From contig DIYE01000114.1 in NCBI GenBank assembly GCA_002428885.1, positions 1 to 32,204 on the forward strand: a stretch of 32,204 nt of DNA, read 5' to 3'. The notes below the pieces were generated by a model that saw only the letters and a program-made list of their open reading frames with translations, did no database searches and had not been told where the DNA came from. A program made the position numbers and the translations under genes. Each line of letters starts with the position of its first letter. Positions within the stretch are counted from its first letter, which is position 1. The stretch comes from Alphaproteobacteria bacterium UBA6062. Lineage in GTDB: Bacteria > Pseudomonadota > Alphaproteobacteria > Sneathiellales > Sneathiellaceae. Of the stretch, positions 24,198 through 32,204 are shown piece after piece.

Positions 24198-25343
24198 TTA
24201 GTCTTTCTGCTTACCGTGCAGTCCAGCCATTTTCATCAGATAACCGGTCAGTCTGCGGTCATTCCAGGGAATGGCGACCGGTCCTTTATTGAGATGTGGA
24301 CTATCAGGATCTCTTTGATATTCATCTGGAAACAGTGCGACGGTTTGTTTCAGTTCGGGATGGGATGTCTTGGGGCGGTTATATCTTCCGGTCAACTGAT
24401 CAGCAAAAGAGGAAAGAATCTCGGATCCTGTTTGCATCGCCGTTTGCAGGCTATGGGTGGGGCGAAGATTCACCTCAATCACTGTTGGAAGCGTTGTTCC
24501 TTCCTGTTCGAAGATGTCCAGGCCGCCAAGCCCTGAATATTCGAGTTTCTTAACCAGGGACCGAAGGGCCGGTTCCCAACCCGGTCTGTATAGAGGTTGA
24601 ATCACCGACGCCGGACCTTTTTTGTGCCTTTTTGCAATCGGACGATAAACATCATAGGAGAGGAGATCCCCTTCAAAAGCAGAAAAGCTGATCGTTAATT
24701 CGTCTCCGCTGGCCGGTTCCTGTAGAAGGATAGGATATCGCTCATTCGGTTGCATGCATTCTTGCTCCAACTTGAAAGAGGCCTTATCCAGCTCTTCCTT
24801 GGACTGGGCAAAGGCAACACCGACACCCGCAGCTTCAAAGCTCAGTTTTAGATAAGTTGGAAAATCCACCTTTTGCGTTTTGAGGGCTTCCCAGCTATGG
24901 GCTGTTGCGAATTTAGGGATCGGAAATCCGGCTTTTGCGGCGACGGAGAGAGTGTGTTCCCGACTATAGACCTGGTCAGATGGTGGCAGGCTTTTTTCCA
25001 GAAGAGACAGAACATCCTGCTGAATGTCTCGCAATGGTTCTTTCTGCGATCTCAGAACGTGTCTCAATTGAAGAAGATTCCTAATGAGAATTTCGTCGCT
25101 GGTCAGGAGAAAATCCGGTTTGGTTTCCTGTATAGCCCTGGACAGAGTGTTTGCCATCAGCTTTATCGGACCTCGTAACGCGTTGTCTGGAAACTGGTAT
25201 CGATTACTGGCTGCAGAAGCATAAAGAAGGGCTCTGCCTTTAAAAGCCAGGACCGAGCTTTTTATACCAATGTTTAGAAAGAGAGCCGGAAAATGAGCCA
25301 GGCTGAGGTTGTTATGCAGGTCTATGAACAGGATATGGGTCAA
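24198..25343 (-). CDS. ATP-grasp family ligase
   Basis: A 381-residue protein with an N-terminal Rossmann-like domain (MTHILFIDLHNN, about 1-130) and an ATP-grasp core. Visible features: SREHTLSVAAKAGFPIPKFATAHSWEAL, where ATP-grasp enzymes begin the core; Lys in YLKLSFEAAGVGV; the hinge LLQEPASGDELTISF; and the Mg-binding GGLDIFEQ and IEVNLRPT with Asp, Glu and Asn. These enzymes form an acyl-phosphate from a carboxylate and attach an amine or thiol. No exact subfamily is recognised. The start is TTG at 25343 with GGGA upstream; there is no in-frame ATG nearby giving a complete first strand. First gene of the operon. Confidence 0.87.
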   Translation of the reverse strand: MTHILFIDLHNNLSLAHFPALFLNIGIKSSVLAFKGRALLYASAASNRYQFPDNALRGPIKLMANTLSRAIQETKPDFLLTSDEILIRNLLQLRHVLRSQKEPLRDIQQDVLSLLEKSLPPSDQVYSREHTLSVAAKAGFPIPKFATAHSWEALKTQKVDFPTYLKLSFEAAGVGVAFAQSKEELDKASFKLEQECMQPNERYPILLQEPASGDELTISFSAFEGDLLSYDVYRPIAKRHKKGPASVIQPLYRPGWEPALRSLVKKLEYSGLGGLDIFEQEGTTLPTVIEVNLRPTHSLQTAMQTGSEILSSFADQLTGRYNRPKTSHPELKQTVALFPDEYQRDPDSPHLNKGPVAIPWNDRRLTGYLMKMAGLHGKQKD

Positions 25344-25537
25344 AAGTCTGCATCCCGATTGTGTTGTCTCTTGATATTAAGAATCAACTATATAACCGAG
25401 TTTGCTCAGAATGGTTAATAAATCAAAAGAAATAGGCTATGTGGATTATACGTTTGTGGAAATTATCGTATTTGGAGATTTTCACAGAATATTTTTTTCT
25501 TATTACCTGTATCTTTCGTAATATTAAGTCATATAAA

Positions 25538-25567
25538 TTGACTGATAGAATTGTGAACTCATAAACT
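25538..25567 (+). promoter_or_regulatory. candidate promoter of the PAS-like gene
   Basis: TTGACT and TAAACT with an 18-base spacer, inside the 271-base AT-rich gap between the divergent ATP-grasp operon and the PAS-like gene. The start codon is about 45 bases beyond the expected transcription start. Confidence 0.4.
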
Positions 25568-25614
25568 CTCTTCTTAGTCATGTTATACGAATATAAGTGA
25601 GTGATTAATTCCTA

Positions 25615-26151
25615 ATGCGTACGACTTTAGATTACCTACCTTCGTCTATTCACGGAGTGGATTCCCAGGGAGACTCTCTGGCCCGATTTGTAAGGTATAA
25701 GGAATACAATCTGGACGCGGAAGATTTGTTTATCATTCAGAATTTTATAAGTCCAGACTGGCTGATCCATACAATGATAACGGAAAGTGATGATCCGAAG
25801 GGCTTTGTAATAGACAGATACGATAACCGGTGCCTATATGATGGCGGGCGGGATATTACCGGAATGGCTATCGGAGATGCTCATGATCCTCAATATATTG
25901 AGGGAAGTCTGCAGAAGTTTGTTTCCGTTCGGGATCGCGGTGCTATATCCCTGACGAAGGAAACCATCGCCCTCAACCCAAACCGGGTTTATATGCGTTA
26001 TATGACCCCGATGGTTACCTGGGACGGGCAAGTGAAGATTCTGATCGCCTGCCGTTATCAGGAGATTGAGAAGCAATCTGTTGAAAACTCCCAGGATCTC
26101 TCTGAAGTTCTCAAAAAATATAACAATCAGCTTTCGGAATGTGTGTCTTAG
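25615..26151 (+). CDS. protein of unknown function, PAS_5-like
   Basis: A 178-residue soluble protein with no membrane segment. I do not recognise it firmly. The pattern FIIQNFISPDWLIHTMI, PKGFVIDRYD, YIEGSLQKFVSVRD and MRYMTPMVTWDGQVKILIACRY resembles the PAS_5 (PF07310) sensor-like proteins common in Rhodospirillales, with the last segment as the final strand pair. No output domain is attached. The ATG at 25615 lacks a clear ribosome site; AGTGAG lies 14 bases upstream. It diverges from the ATP-grasp operon and is AT-richer than average. It ends 30 bases before the tRNA-Pro gene, which is on the other strand. Confidence 0.65.
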   Translation: MRTTLDYLPSSIHGVDSQGDSLARFVRYKEYNLDAEDLFIIQNFISPDWLIHTMITESDDPKGFVIDRYDNRCLYDGGRDITGMAIGDAHDPQYIEGSLQKFVSVRDRGAISLTKETIALNPNRVYMRYMTPMVTWDGQVKILIACRYQEIEKQSVENSQDLSEVLKKYNNQLSECVS

Positions 26152-26180
26152 GTATTTTGATAAATCAGGAAAATCTGAGA

Positions 26181-26258
<78 letters not shown>

Positions 26259-26354
26259 ACCGTATTCATGCCCTGAAGGACATGTCGAGATGGCGGCTTA
26301 TACCGCTATCAAATCCTGAAGGCAAGCCCGATCCGTTAAATTTTCGTGTATGGT

Positions 26355-27374
26355 CTAAAAGGCGCGTTCTACGGCGAAATCAACTGCGGCCTTCAGGGCC
26401 GCTTTTTCCGGACTGTCAGGGAAAATGTCGAGAGCTGACTTTGCCGTCTCACCATATCTTTTGGCTTCTTCAAACGTTGCAGCAAGCGTGTCGTGTTTTC
26501 GAATCAGATCAAGGGCCTGATCGAGATCTTCTTCGCTTTGCTCAGCTTCGATCACACGCTTCCAGAAGTCTTTTTCCTCTTCGGTGCCCTGTTCATAGGC
26601 AAGCAATACCGGCAGGGTTACTTTGCCTTCACGGAAATCATCACCAATGGTTTTACCAAGCGCTTGCTGTTCTGCCGAATAATCAAGCGCATCATCGATG
26701 AGTTGGAAAGCAATACCAAGCTTGTTGCCGTACATGGCCAGCGCTTTGCATTCCTCTTCGGATCGGCCGGCAACAACGGCGCCAACCTCGCAGGCAGCTT
26801 CGAATAAAGCGGCGGTCTTTGCTGTGATGACCTCAAGATAGCTTTGTTGAGTGATGGTAATGTCACCAACATTCATCAATTGTAGGACCTCGCCCTCCGC
26901 AATAACAGCGGAGGCGTTAGAGAGGATCCTGAGAACATCGAGAGAGCCGTCTTCCACCATCAGCTGAAATGAGCGACTGAACAGGAAATCACCCACCAGG
27001 ACACTGGCCTGGTTACCCCAAAGGACATTGGCGGTTTCGTTGCCGCGGCGGAGGTCGCTTTCATCCACCACATCATCATGCAGCAGGGTTGCCGTATGGA
27101 TAAATTCAACACAGGCGGCAAGTTTGCAGGCCCTATCCCCCTCATAACCGCAGAGCTTTGCAGATCCGAGTGTGAGGACGGGGCGCAGACGTTTACCCCC
27201 GGCGGCGATCAAGTGCCGGGCCAGGGTGGGAATCAGCTCCACATCACTGTGCATTCTGTCAAGAATGATCCGGTTCGTTTCATCCAGATCCGATTTGACA
27301 AGATCCATCAGCGGTTCAAGGGAAGCCTTGACGGGGGCTGGATTATTTTCGTCCAACTCTGCTGCTACTGACAA
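26355..27374 (-). CDS. polyprenyl diphosphate synthase (long-chain, IspB-like)
   Basis: A 339-residue trans-prenyltransferase that extends isoprenyl diphosphates, most likely to the octa- to decaprenyl chain of ubiquinone. Motifs: GGKRLRP (about 59-65), first Asp-rich DDVVD (100-104) with the downstream DLRRG, second Asp-rich DDALD (227-231). Bulky residues are absent just before the first motif (ATLL), as in long-chain enzymes. I prefer a TTG start at 27374, with GAGG 5 bases upstream, giving MSVAAELDENN; the ATG at 27425 falls within a predicted -10 box and lacks a ribosome site. It is divergent from the DUF2007 gene. Confidence 0.93.
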   Translation of the reverse strand: MSVAAELDENNPAPVKASLEPLMDLVKSDLDETNRIILDRMHSDVELIPTLARHLIAAGGKRLRPVLTLGSAKLCGYEGDRACKLAACVEFIHTATLLHDDVVDESDLRRGNETANVLWGNQASVLVGDFLFSRSFQLMVEDGSLDVLRILSNASAVIAEGEVLQLMNVGDITITQQSYLEVITAKTAALFEAACEVGAVVAGRSEEECKALAMYGNKLGIAFQLIDDALDYSAEQQALGKTIGDDFREGKVTLPVLLAYEQGTEEEKDFWKRVIEAEQSEEDLDQALDLIRKHDTLAATFEEAKRYGETAKSALDIFPDSPEKAALKAAVDFAVERAF

Positions 27375-27420
27375 AATCGCCTCATTTAAACAATACTCGC
27401 AAAAGCGAAAAATTGCGGTG

Positions 27421-27448
27421 AGCATAGCTTATGTTATTTTACGGTCAA
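27421..27448 (-). promoter_or_regulatory. candidate promoter of the polyprenyl synthase gene
   Basis: On the minus strand TTGACC (27448-27443), 16 bases, TATGCT (27426-27421). The -10 box covers the upstream ATG at 27425, so a message from here starts near 27414 and must use the TTG at 27374. Confidence 0.4.
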
Positions 27449-27556
27449 GTCACAGGACAAAGCCTTGCTTTATGCCGTAAATGTGATCGGGTATATGAAG
27501 GGGTGAGGGATCTTTCTTTTCGGAGAAATCCCGTTTCTGAAGAATGGAATTAAAGC

Positions 27557-27781
27557 GTGGTAGAACTCGCAAGAATGAATGATCCGGTTCTCATATCCTA
27601 TATCCTCTCAGTCCTTGAGGAGGAAGGGATTGAGGCTGTTGTTCTGGATGAGCATACGTCTATTCTGGAAGGCAGTATTGGTGCTATTCAAAGACGTATT
27701 ATGGTCCTCGAAGAAGATCTTCCCGGGGCGCGACAAATTATTGACGACCTGGCACCGGGAGAGCTGAAAGAAGATGGCTGA
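27557..27781 (+). CDS. DUF2007 domain-containing protein
   Basis: A 74-residue protein with the DUF2007 (putative signal-transducing) pattern: NDPVLISYILSVLEEEGIEAVVLDEHTSILEGSIGAIQRRIMVLEEDLPGARQIIDDL. It is a small ferredoxin-like fold; function is not established. The start is GTG at 27557. The last 8 bases overlap the methyltransferase gene, and the two occur side by side in many alphaproteobacteria. Confidence 0.88.
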   Translation: MVELARMNDPVLISYILSVLEEEGIEAVVLDEHTSILEGSIGAIQRRIMVLEEDLPGARQIIDDLAPGELKEDG

Positions 27782-28574
27782 AGCTTCTCCTCTTTATACA
27801 GAAGATGGTTTTCTGGATGGAAAAGTCAGAATCAGGCAACCGGCCAAGGGGTTTCGGGCCGGATCAGACGCCGTTCTTCTGGCAGCTTCGGTTTCCCTCG
27901 AAGAAGGGGGAAGCCTGCTGGATATCGGATGCGGTGTGGGAACCGCCGCCTTGTGTGCCCGCTACCGGTTTCCCAATAGCCATATTTATGGTGTGGAATT
28001 TCAGGAAGAGCTGGTTTCCCTGGCCCGCGAAAATTGCGCCCTCAATGATTTCTTGAGCTCCGGTCACCATCACTTGCAGATCCTGAAAGCTGATATTACC
28101 CGTAAAGAGGATTTTGAGGATGCTAAAGGGCCCGCCGGGCGCCGGTTTCTGGAAGAGGGGTTCGACCACGTTATATCCAACCCTCCCTTTTATGAGGAGG
28201 GGCGGGCGCAATGTTCACCCAGTAACGTTAAAACCCAGGCACATATTGAAGGAGATGCGCGTCTTGACAGTTGGGTACGTTTCTGTGCTGCAAGGGTCAG
28301 GCCGCGTGGAACCCTGACATTGATCCATCGATCCGACCGATTGCCGGAAATTCTCTTTGAGATGGGCAGAAACTGTGGCGGCCTGACCATCATCCCTTTA
28401 TGGCCTAACAGGGAAACACCGGCAAAAAGAGTGCTGGTACAGGGGACAAAATCCGGAAACGGCCCGTCAAGATTGTTACCGGGAATTGTTCTGCACGAAC
28501 TGGATGGCAAACCGACAACACAATCGGAAAAAATACTGCGCGAAGGCGCAGGACTCATGGAGAGCTTCAATTAA
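27774..28574 (+). CDS. N6-adenine methyltransferase, TrmN6-like
   Basis: A 266-residue SAM-dependent methyltransferase resembling tRNA1(Val) A37-N6 methyltransferase. The SAM motif is DIGCGVG (residues 50-56), the acidic end of strand 2 is YGVEFQ, and the amino-methylating NPPF motif is at 136-139 (SNPPFYEEG). The opening FLDGKVRIRQPAKGFRAGSDAVLLAA is typical of the TrmN6 group. It overlaps the DUF2007 gene by 8 bases and precedes the S49 peptidase gene by 17 bases, forming one operon. RNA substrate is inferred from the family only. Confidence 0.9.
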   Translation: MAEASPLYTEDGFLDGKVRIRQPAKGFRAGSDAVLLAASVSLEEGGSLLDIGCGVGTAALCARYRFPNSHIYGVEFQEELVSLARENCALNDFLSSGHHHLQILKADITRKEDFEDAKGPAGRRFLEEGFDHVISNPPFYEEGRAQCSPSNVKTQAHIEGDARLDSWVRFCAARVRPRGTLTLIHRSDRLPEILFEMGRNCGGLTIIPLWPNRETPAKRVLVQGTKSGNGPSRLLPGIVLHELDGKPTTQSEKILREGAGLMESFN

Positions 28575-28591
28575 GACTTGCGCCTGCGAGG

Positions 28592-29476
28592 ATGGTGACT
28601 ACTTTATTCTCCATGAAAATATCAGCCTTAATCGATAAAACACCGCTGAAGCGGTTCCGTAAAAAAGATCCCGTTGTCGCGGTTATTCCGCTGCATGGCG
28701 TTATTGCATCAGGAGGGGGCAAGCTCAGAGGTGAGCAGCTTAATCTTCTGGGGCTCGCCGAGATCATTAACGATGCTTTTGAAACAAAGAATTTGAAAGC
28801 TGTGGCTTTGGCCGTGAATTCACCTGGAGGGTCGCCGGTTCAGTCCTCCCTGATTGCCAAGCGCATTCGGCAACTGGCCGATGAGAAAGAGGTGCCCGTT
28901 TATGCCTTTGCAGAAGATGTAATGGCATCCGGCGGTTACTGGCTTGGTCTTTGCGCTGATGAGATTTATGCGGATCTGAATTCTGTTATCGGTTCCATCG
29001 GTGTTATTTCGGCCGGCTTTGGCTTTACAGGTCTGATGGAGAAAGTAGGCGTTGATCGCCGCATGTATTCCGCCGGTGAAAACAAGGCCAAGCTGGATCC
29101 GTTCAGTCCGGAAAAAGAATCGGATGTGGAATGGCTGAAAAAACTGCAAATGGAAATCCATGAGAATTTCAAGGCTTTTGTAAAAGAGCGGCGAGGTGAT
29201 CGTCTTAAAAAGCGTAAAGACAAGGAATTGTTTTCCGGTGATGTCTGGACCGGTACCAAAGCGGTTGAGCTGGGTCTTATTGACGGGATCTCCGATATGC
29301 GTTCCTTCATGCGGGAAAAATATGGCGAGAAAGTCAAGTTCCAGCTTCTGGAGGGCCGCAAAAGCTGGTTCCAGAAGACGCTTGGTCTCGGTTCTCAGTC
29401 TTTGACATCTCAAGCTGTTGGAGATCTGGTCGCCTCCGCAAAAAACGAAGCGCACTGGAATCGCTTCGGGTTGTGA
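28592..29476 (+). CDS. S49 family peptidase (SppA-like)
   Basis: A 294-residue serine protease of the signal peptide peptidase family. The nucleophile is Ser113 in MASGGYW and the general base is Lys165 in GENKAK; their 52-residue spacing equals that in the Bacillus SppA enzyme. The oxyanion region VNSPGGSP (76-82) is intact. There is no clear N-terminal membrane helix, unlike classic SppA, so it may be cytosolic or peripherally bound through its basic N-terminal stretch (KTPLKRFRKK). The start at ATG 28592 is uncertain because GAGG directly abuts it; ATG 28613 is another option. Confidence 0.92.
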   Translation: MVTTLFSMKISALIDKTPLKRFRKKDPVVAVIPLHGVIASGGGKLRGEQLNLLGLAEIINDAFETKNLKAVALAVNSPGGSPVQSSLIAKRIRQLADEKEVPVYAFAEDVMASGGYWLGLCADEIYADLNSVIGSIGVISAGFGFTGLMEKVGVDRRMYSAGENKAKLDPFSPEKESDVEWLKKLQMEIHENFKAFVKERRGDRLKKRKDKELFSGDVWTGTKAVELGLIDGISDMRSFMREKYGEKVKFQLLEGRKSWFQKTLGLGSQSLTSQAVGDLVASAKNEAHWNRFGL

Positions 29477-29510
29477 TTCGCGCCGTCGATGCTGATTTGA
29501 AAGGACAGGC

Positions 29511-29720
29511 ATGTTTTCTCCGATAAAAATCATCTTGTTGCTGCTGGTAATCGGGGGCGTCTATCTAATTGCGCGAAAAGCCGGATTTCTGGGTCATAAG
29601 CCTGGAGAAAAAACTGAAACCATTAAAAAAGAAGGCGACACAGCCTCTCAGACGACAGATCTCATTAAATGCCCGGACTGTGGCATCTATGTCTCATCAA
29701 AGGATGATCACTGCTGCTAG
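29511..29720 (+). CDS. PP0621-like small membrane protein with zinc-ribbon half
   Basis: A 69-residue protein with one N-terminal transmembrane helix (about residues 6-22), a charged linker, then KCPDCGIYVSSKDDHCC at the C terminus. The CPxCGxYV element is what PP0621-type small proteins carry. The final Cys pair could complete a metal site. AAAGGACAGGC precedes the ATG at 29511. It sits between the peptidase and glyQ and is probably cotranscribed. Confidence 0.72.
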   Translation: MFSPIKIILLLLVIGGVYLIARKAGFLGHKPGEKTETIKKEGDTASQTTDLIKCPDCGIYVSSKDDHCC

Positions 29721-29818
29721 CCCTGAAATTACAGCCTGGCGCAGTGCTCTGTTGACCGCAGGAAATGTGACCATTATGTTGCGGCGCACCTAGTTTCAAT
29801 AAGAATGTGGTCTGTGCT

Positions 29819-30706
29819 ATGGCGGATAACCCGGCTTCCGCGCCTTCTTTTCAGGATCTGATCCTGACATTACAGCATTTCTGGGCGGATCAGGGATGCG
29901 TTATTCTTCAGCCATATGATATGGAAGTCGGGGCGGGAACCTTCCACCCTGCCACAACGTTGCGTTCCCTCGGCCCCGAACCTTGGAAAGCTGCTTATGT
30001 GCAACCTTCCCGCCGCCCAACCGACGGCCGGTATGGTGAAAACCCGAACCGGGTGCAACATTACTACCAGTTTCAGGTTATCCTGAAGCCGTCTCCGGAC
30101 AATATACAGGACCTTTACCTGCAAAGCCTTTATGCGTTGGGGATTGATCCTAAAAACCACGACATCCGGTTTGTTGAGGACGATTGGGAAAGCCCGACTC
30201 TCGGCGCCTGGGGACTGGGTTGGGAAGTCTGGTGTGACGGTATGGAGGTCAGCCAGTTTACCTATTTTCAGCAGGTTGGCGGTTTTGACTGTGATCCGAC
30301 GTCTGGTGAATTGACCTATGGTCTCGAGCGTCTTGCCATGTATGTGCAGGGAGTGGATCATATGATGGATCTGCGCTGGAACAACGAAGGCGTGACCTAT
30401 GGCGATGTGTTCCTGCAGAATGAACAGGAATTTTCCGCCTATAATTTTGATCATTCCGACGTTGATATCCTGTTGCAGCATTTCAAGGATGCAGAGAAAC
30501 AGTGTGAGGATATCCTGGCCGCAGGCCTTGTCCTGCCAGCCTATGACCAGTGCATGAAGGCCAGTCATCTATTTAATCTCCTGGATGCCCGGGGCGTGAT
30601 CAGTGTGACCGAACGGGCTGCTTATATCGGCCGGGTGAGAGCGCTTGCCAAAGGATGTGCGGAACAGTGGCTTCGCAACCGCGGACATCTGGAAGGGGAG
30701 GCCTGA
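29819..30706 (+). CDS. glyQ: glycine-tRNA ligase alpha subunit
   Basis: A 295-residue catalytic subunit of the tetrameric bacterial glycyl-tRNA synthetase. Signature stretches include FQDLILTLQHFWADQGC, QPYDMEVGAGTFHPATTLRSLGPEPW, YVQPSRRPTDGRYGENPNR and TYGLERLAMYVQGV, all in the expected order. The ATG at 29819 (MADNPASA) is preferred over a GTG four codons upstream because it gives the normal length; neither has a strong ribosome site. The glyS start follows the stop by 3 bases. Confidence 0.98.
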   Translation: MADNPASAPSFQDLILTLQHFWADQGCVILQPYDMEVGAGTFHPATTLRSLGPEPWKAAYVQPSRRPTDGRYGENPNRVQHYYQFQVILKPSPDNIQDLYLQSLYALGIDPKNHDIRFVEDDWESPTLGAWGLGWEVWCDGMEVSQFTYFQQVGGFDCDPTSGELTYGLERLAMYVQGVDHMMDLRWNNEGVTYGDVFLQNEQEFSAYNFDHSDVDILLQHFKDAEKQCEDILAAGLVLPAYDQCMKASHLFNLLDARGVISVTERAAYIGRVRALAKGCAEQWLRNRGHLEGEA

Positions 30707-30709
30707 TCC

Positions 30710-32204
30710 ATGGCTGAATTACTGTTTGAGATTTTCAGTGAAGAAATCCCGGCCCGGATGCAGGTGAAAGCCGCAGATGATCTGGCACGTCTTGTCAAAA
30801 AAGAACTGGATGAAGCCGGTCTGGAATATGGCTCCGTCACCCCTTATTCAACGCCACGTCGGCTGACACTGGTGATCGAGGATCTGCCGACCGCTCAGCC
30901 GGACAAGTCGGAAGAGCGCCGCGGCCCGCGTGTTGGTGCACCGGACAAGGCGCTGGAAGGTTTCCTGCGCGGTGCCGGTATCGAAAAAGACCAGCTTGAA
31001 GAGCGGGAAACGCCCAAGGGTAGCTTCTATTATGCGGTGATTGAAACCAAGGGCGGTCAGACTGCGGATGTCCTGGCAGATATCCTTCCGAAAGCCATGG
31101 CCGATCTTCCCTGGCCGAAACCCATGAAATGGGGCGATTACAAAGCCCGGTGGGTGCGGCCGATGCATTCTATCCTGTGTCTGTTCGACGGCCAGGTTGT
31201 TCCGGTGACATGGGAGCATCTGACGGCCGGTAACAGAACCGCAGGTCATCGCTTTATGGCATCAGACAGCTTCGAAGTTACGGGTTTTGCCGACTATGCG
31301 GCGAAACTCAAATCCGCCTATGTGATCCTGGATGATGCCGAGCGGCGTTCCATCATTACCAAGGATGCCGACCGGCTGGCAGCGGCTGAAGGCCTTTCTA
31401 TTATCAAAGATGATGCTTTGCTGGCTGAAGTCGCTGGTCTTGTCGAATGGCCGGAAGCCTTGATCGGTGCCATCGATCCGGGCTTTATGGATGTTCCGCA
31501 GGAAGCTCTGATTTCCGCCATGCGCAGCCATCAGAAATATTTTTCGCTCGCGGATGAGAACGGGAAAATGGCGCCGCGGTTCATAACGGTTGCAAATTTA
31601 CGCGCAGAAGATGGTGGCCGGAAGATTACCGCCGGTAATGAGCGGGTGCTGAGTGCTCGCTTGTCTGATGCCAAATTCTTCTGGGATCAGGATCGCAAGG
31701 CGACACTGGAAAACAGGGTCTCCAGCCTTGAAAATGTTGTTTTCCATGCCCGTCTTGGAACGGTTCGTCAGAAAGTGGATCGCATTCAGGCTCTCTGTGC
31801 AGAGATCGCGCCTTTCGTTGCCAACGCCGATGTCGCGGATTGCCAGCGGGCGGCCCTGCTTTGCAAGGCAGACCTGACCACGGAAATGGTCGGTGAATTT
31901 GCCGATCTGCAGGGTCTGATGGGCCGCTATTATGCGGAGCATGACGGCGAGAAACCCAGCGTTGCCAAGGCACTGGAAGAACATTATTCCCCGCTGGGAC
32001 CAGGAGATACATGTCCGACCGAACCGGTTAGTATCGTTGTTGCCCTCGCTGACAAGATCGATACTTTGGTCGGTTTCTTCGCGATGGATGAAAAGCCAAC
32101 GGGCTCGAAAGACCCTTATGCGCTCCGGCGGGCGGCTCTGGGCGTGATCCGGCTGGTTCTGGAAAACGGACTGCGCCTGCCGCTGGTCAAAATCTTTGAG
32201 GCTG
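30710..32204 (+). CDS. glyS: glycine-tRNA ligase beta subunit, 3' truncated by window edge
   Basis: The reading frame stays open to the last base, giving 498 of roughly 690-700 expected residues. The opening MAELLFEIFSEEIPARMQ is diagnostic for GlyRS beta, followed by GPRVGAPDKALEGFLRGAG, MKWGDYKARWVRPMHSILCLFDG, ALISAMRSHQKYFSL and the HD-like region with LCKADLTTEMVGEFADLQGLMGRYYA. The beta subunit binds and positions tRNA-Gly. GGGGAGG lies 8 bases before the ATG. Only the C-terminal anticodon-binding part is missing, beyond the window. Confidence 0.97.
   Translation, partial: MAELLFEIFSEEIPARMQVKAADDLARLVKKELDEAGLEYGSVTPYSTPRRLTLVIEDLPTAQPDKSEERRGPRVGAPDKALEGFLRGAGIEKDQLEERETPKGSFYYAVIETKGGQTADVLADILPKAMADLPWPKPMKWGDYKARWVRPMHSILCLFDGQVVPVTWEHLTAGNRTAGHRFMASDSFEVTGFADYAAKLKSAYVILDDAERRSIITKDADRLAAAEGLSIIKDDALLAEVAGLVEWPEALIGAIDPGFMDVPQEALISAMRSHQKYFSLADENGKMAPRFITVANLRAEDGGRKITAGNERVLSARLSDAKFFWDQDRKATLENRVSSLENVVFHARLGTVRQKVDRIQALCAEIAPFVANADVADCQRAALLCKADLTTEMVGEFADLQGLMGRYYAEHDGEKPSVAKALEEHYSPLGPGDTCPTEPVSIVVALADKIDTLVGFFAMDEKPTGSKDPYALRRAALGVIRLVLENGLRLPLVKIFEA

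Overview
The window looks like a chromosomal segment of a moderate-GC marine-type alphaproteobacterium. This rests on the character of the housekeeping genes (RF3, YajQ, polyprenyl synthase - DUF2007 - methyltransferase - S49 peptidase - glyQ - glyS) and on lipid and acyl-CoA genes typical of Rhodospirillales/Sneathiella-like bacteria. The genus is an inference. No phage, IS element, CRISPR array or rRNA was found.

Layout. 1-843: 3' part of an alpha/beta hydrolase (cut by the window edge). 851-1375 (-): DUF1499 protein. 1376-2641: AT-richer patch with an orphan lipoprotein and a 33-codon coupled upstream ORF. 2642-4686 (-): ureidoglycolate-lyase-like protein, a membrane sterol-desaturase/hydroxylase-type di-iron enzyme and a small membrane protein overlapping it. 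4915-8917 (+): AlkK/DmdB-type acyl-CoA ligase, serine hydrolase (class C beta-lactamase fold) and zinc-free NADP-dependent oxidoreductase, with terminators after the first and third. 9032-11124 (+): prfC and yajQ. 11148-12047 (-): MBL-fold hydrolase. 12048-12729: long AT-rich non-coding region with a candidate promoter, a perfect 17-bp palindrome and other signals. 12730-19383 (+): livH-livM-livG-livF, a long-chain acyl-CoA synthetase, and a periplasmic binding protein, closed by a terminator. 19583-21892 (+): methyl-accepting chemotaxis protein and a terminator shared with the opposite strand. 21964-25343 (-): a tightly coupled four-gene operon of ATP-grasp enzyme, stand-alone adenylation enzyme, GNAT and acyl carrier protein. 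25615-26151 (+): unknown PAS_5-like protein. 26182-26258 (-): tRNA-Pro(CGG). 26355-27374 (-): polyprenyl diphosphate synthase. 27557-32204 (+): DUF2007, methyltransferase, S49 peptidase, small zinc-ribbon membrane protein, glyQ and the start of glyS (cut by the window edge).

How it fits together. The recurring theme is activation of carboxylic acids: three unrelated-looking ANL-superfamily ligases occur in 32 kb. One is free-standing (4915). One sits inside a branched-chain-type ABC importer operon, suggesting import followed by CoA activation of an unknown acid. One sits beside its own carrier protein, an acyltransferase and an ATP-grasp ligase. The last set is the best candidate for an undescribed system: a minimal carrier-protein pathway (activate, load, transfer, ligate) with no ketosynthase, condensation domain or thioesterase nearby. 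Product and substrate cannot be told from sequence.

Start codons were revised where Shine-Dalgarno position and family length argued for it, notably a probable CTG start for livH and TTG/GTG starts for several other genes.
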